A stretch of DNA of 64,000 nucleotides from Microcebus murinus. Taxonomy: Eukaryota > Chordata > Mammalia > Primates > Cheirogaleidae. The notes under the pieces were generated by a model. The model had not been told where the DNA came from. It made no database searches and saw nothing but the letters and a program-made list of their open reading frames with translations. Numbering within the stretch: position 1 is the first letter of the stretch; the number at the start of each line of letters is the position of its first letter. The stretch lies in the NCBI RefSeq assembly GCF_040939455.1, contig NC_134136.1, positions 105,822,014-105,886,013 on the forward strand. Reading direction: 5' to 3'. Below, one piece after another: positions 63,131 through 64,000 of this stretch. Position numbers and translations under genes: made by a program.

Positions 63131-64000
63131 GCAATGATGACTACCATACCATTGTTTTCATTTAACTGACTTTAACCCACAACTAGATACCTTCTCTGGC
63201 TTCCCCTCCATGGGTTCATTCCTTTGGGTGGGACCTATACTTCCAAACATGATTGAAGTTCCCTGCCTTCTCTGGTACCCTGGGTATTATTGTCTCCATA
63301 ATCTTATTTTTTTCCACCAGTTGCTCTAATCTTCACCTATCTCTTCAGACTTTCAATTCTTAATGCTCTAAAATCACCCTGAGATAGGCTCAGAAGAACT
63401 CTACTGAAGCCAACAGCACTGTTGCTCCCCTTTCCCTAACAAAACAAACACTCTAAAATCATCACCATAATCTTTCAAAAAGCACATCAAATTACAACAT
63501 GATTCAAAAGAAATTATACTGTGTCAGTTCCAGGTTCTTGAAGAAGGGGATTGGGATCAGGAGTCTGGTGAAGTTGACAGATATAATGATGTGGTTAGAT
63601 ATCCTGATAGAATTTGACGCAGATTCTCTGCTTTGGGGGGTGAGTGTGATTACTATTTGTACAGAGAGCAGAGTCAAGGTCAGAAAATACAGGGAAGGGA
63701 TCATCAGGCTAAAGTAGAGGACTTTAAAGTGGCCTGGGAGTTTTTGTTATTCAAGAGTTCAAATTGACCAGCAGGACACAAGACTACTCAGAGTCAGGGT
63801 CAGGGCAGGGGTCAATATCCAGAAATTCCTGCCTAGCAAGAATGGATAGCATGGGTTGGAATTTAGAATGAAGTTGCATGAGGAAACAGACAAGATACAA
63901 AACATGTCCAGGAGATTGGGGATGCCACTGAAAGAAAGGGATGGTGCCAAGCCAGATCTGAGGACTGATTCTAAGCCAGTGATTGTCTCCTCTGCCCTAG

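Overview
The window is intronic mammalian DNA from the dystrophin gene (DMD, X-linked in placental mammals), read on the minus strand, from a strepsirrhine primate, most likely a lemur. Two short coding exons identify the gene. A 79-bp exon at 38640-38718 encodes the end of the last spectrin-like repeat. A 61-bp exon at 11347-11407 encodes the first half of the WW domain. Both have consensus splice sites, they join in frame, and their lengths equal those of human DMD exons 61 and 62. No other protein-coding exon, RNA gene, CpG-island-like promoter or CRISPR array was found. All long open frames are chance frames or lie in repeats.

The placement in strepsirrhines rests on the Alu elements. Most full-length copies carry a long linker between the two monomers (on the + strand ...agttggccaattaatttctt...), which I associate with lemur-type Alus and which is absent from anthropoid Alus. 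L1 3' ends at 16004-16864, 54270-54447, about 59545-60330 and 51476-51663 are also of a type I do not recognise from the human genome.

Layout: 1-11346 is part of intron 62. It holds three Alus, ancient MIR/L2/CR1-like fragments and a 261-bp piggyBac-like miniature element. 11347-11407 is exon 62. 11408-38639 is intron 61 (27,232 bp), with L1 copies, seven Alu-family elements, a MER20, an MLT1 remnant, a hAT-like miniature element and compound microsatellites. 38640-38718 is exon 61. 38719-64000 is part of intron 60. It holds a solo ERVL-type LTR (MLT2-like), a Tigger element split by a tiny L1 insertion, a mariner-like miniature element, a second MER20, and a young L1 nested in an old L1.

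Twelve of 13 recognised Alu-family elements lie on the minus strand, sense to DMD. Most L1 fragments lie on the plus strand, antisense to DMD. The best leads for something undescribed are the two small class II elements with precise target-site signatures (TTAA at 5887-6155, TA at 51688-51825) and the differing L1 3' UTR modules. I saw no novel gene system, and repeat family names are from memory of consensus sequences, not from a search.
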